5,741 bases of DNA from NCBI GenBank assembly GCA_003641555.1, contig QNAT01000095.1, positions 1 through 5,741 of the forward strand, given 5' to 3'. The notes beneath the pieces are model-generated. The model worked only from the letters and a program-made list of their open reading frames with translations, was not told the origin of the DNA and searched no databases. Below, one piece after another: positions 5,167 to 5,741 of the stretch. Source of the stretch: Thermotoga sp. GTDB taxonomy: Bacteria > Thermotogota > Thermotogae > B3-G13. The stretch's first letter is position 1, and the number at the start of each line of letters is the position of its first letter. The position numbers were made by a program, and so were the translations under genes.

Positions 5167-5373
5167 ACATAATAGAGGTATTTGAAAACAGAGCGTTAAG
5201 ATATGATCGTTTCAAAAAATCGTAGGGACAGGTTTTTAAACCTGTCCGATTCACCGTAGGTGAATGACGTTATGGGACTGCGTTCCAATGGGCAGAGACT
5301 TTAAAGTCATGCCCCTACGGTTATGGGTATGTATGGTGTAAGATGAAAATTGTCCCATTGGGTTTTTGACTTT
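5158..5373 (+). repeat. Noncoding direct repeat, copy A (216 bp), with REPIN-like core
   Basis: It is homologous to copy B (5406-5656). It starts at AAGAAATGAACA, overlapping the end of the membrane-protein gene, and ends at GACTTT. It contains a 53-base AT-rich 5' flank, the palindromic core 5222-5318 and a 55-base 3' flank. No open reading frame fits it. The core differs from copy B at two bases of 97, the 3' flank at eight of 55. Confidence 0.85.
5222..5318. repeat. REPIN-like core of copy A: two opposed GTAG palindromes around a central hairpin
   Basis: On the plus strand GTAG (5222-5225) heads the perfect palindrome GGACAGGTTT/AAACCTGTCC (5226-5247). A central stem ATTCACC-GTA-GGTGAAT follows at 5249-5265. 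On the minus strand GTAG (5318-5315) heads a second palindrome (5314-5290) of GGGCA and GACTT stems with a small internal loop. Two REP palindromes in opposite orientation form a REPIN, the unit usually mobilised by RAYT transposases. No RAYT gene is in this window. Confidence 0.7.
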
Positions 5374-5380
5374 TTCTTTG

Positions 5381-5416
5381 GTTCGTTTCTTTTGTATCAA
5401 GACAAAAGAAATGAAC
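5381..5416. repeat. 15-bp inverted repeat between the two repeat copies
   Basis: Arms 5381-5395 (GTTCGTTTCTTTTGT) and 5402-5416 (ACAAAAGAAATGAAC) pair across a six-base loop, ATCAAG, with one G-U position. The right arm's last 11 bases, together with the A after it, are also the first 12 bases of copy B and are shared with copy A (5158-5169), whose left arm is missing. It could be a hairpin end of the element or a two-way terminator, but the T-run rule is not clearly met. Confidence 0.7.
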
Positions 5417-5656
5417 AGTAATAAGGGTATTTGAAAACAGAACGTTAAGATGTGATCGTTTCAAAAAATCGTAGGGACTGGTCTTCAGACCTGTCAATTT
5501 TACTGTAGGGACAGGTTTTTAAACCTGTCCGATTCGCCGTAGGTGAATGACGTTATGGGACTGCGTTCCAATGGGCAGAGACTTTAAAGTCATGTCCCTA
5601 CGGTTACGGGAATGTATGATGCAAGATGAAAATTGTCCTGTTGAGGTTTTGACTTT
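5406..5656 (+). repeat. Noncoding direct repeat, copy B (251 bp), with an extra palindrome
   Basis: This is a direct copy of 5158-5373, offset by 248-249 bases before the core and 283 after it. The change is a 34-base insertion (5471-5504) of another GTAG palindrome. It ends at GACTTT (5651-5656), beyond which no similarity to copy A is seen. It has no coding potential. Confidence 0.85.
5471..5601. repeat. REPIN-like core of copy B with three palindromes
   Basis: GTAG at 5471 heads an imperfect palindrome: GAC-T-GGTCT, loop TC, AGACC-T-GTC (5476-5495). GTAG at 5505 heads the same perfect palindrome as copy A (5509-5530). The central stem at 5532-5548 carries a G-T pair. The opposed palindrome ends in CTAC at 5598-5601. 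The first palindrome is a diverged cousin of the second, in the same orientation. Confidence 0.7.
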
Positions 5657-5741
5657 AAATCGGCATTACGAAATTTGCGTTAAGGAATTCGAGGAAAAAT
5701 GTGTTAAGAAAATGATATGTCTGAGCGAAGCGAGTTTATCA

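Larger units (their letters stand above)
5167..5741. other. Long noncoding tail region of the window
   Basis: These 575 bases hold the two repeat copies and the inverted repeat between them. After 5656 the remaining 85 bases show no SD-supported gene. An ATG at 5717 opens a frame (MSERSEFI) that runs off the edge, but it has no SD. No tRNA or CRISPR repeat is visible, and no classical T-tailed terminator for the valS unit was found, so the palindromes themselves may form its 3' end. Confidence 0.7.

Noticed and set aside
5158..5656. CRISPR array
   Set aside because: There are only two long imperfect copies without short regular repeats and unique spacers, and the copies share their whole length.
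5717..5741. Start of a gene (MSERSEFI...) at the right edge
   Set aside because: There is no SD upstream and too few codons. GAGCGAAGCGAG-type strings are common in intergenic DNA.

Overview
This is a bacterial window of moderate to low GC. Start sites have strong purine-rich Shine-Dalgarno (SD) sequences, and arginine is often encoded by AGA/AGG. The small DUF1659-like and DUF2922-like proteins, the valyl-tRNA synthetase (ValRS) and the DUF3782-like coiled-coil protein fit a thermophilic or anaerobic lineage such as Thermotogota or deep Firmicutes. That placement is an inference, and nothing in the window fixes the species.

Layout. The left end (1-715) is a minus-strand operon of at least three very small genes: a DUF1659-like gene, then a DUF2922-like gene, then an unidentified gene cut by the window edge. 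Each has a 12-base perfect match to the usual bacterial 16S rRNA tail, and a well-formed promoter lies at 770-798. A divergent intergenic region (716-1051) separates them from a plus-strand gene for a 305-residue protein. That protein has a long heptad-repeat coiled coil and a C-terminal PD-(D/E)XK-nuclease-like domain. A clear terminator (2033-2060), nested inside an 18-bp inverted repeat, closes this gene. A new promoter (2118-2146) then drives valS (2184-4814, complete ValRS) and, 37 bases downstream, a small four-helix membrane protein (4852-5166) that looks co-transcribed.

The last 575 bases carry no credible gene. They hold two direct copies of a 216-251 bp noncoding element. Each copy contains palindromes headed by GTAG that face each other across a central hairpin, the architecture of REP/REPIN elements. 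A solitary palindrome of the same design sits inside the small-gene operon at 133-159. The 97-bp cores of the two copies differ at only two bases, and both changes keep the predicted plus-strand RNA stems paired by G-U wobble. The flanks are clearly more diverged. This repeat family is the least explained content of the window, followed by the coiled-coil nuclease-like protein and the extreme SD sequences of the tiny genes.
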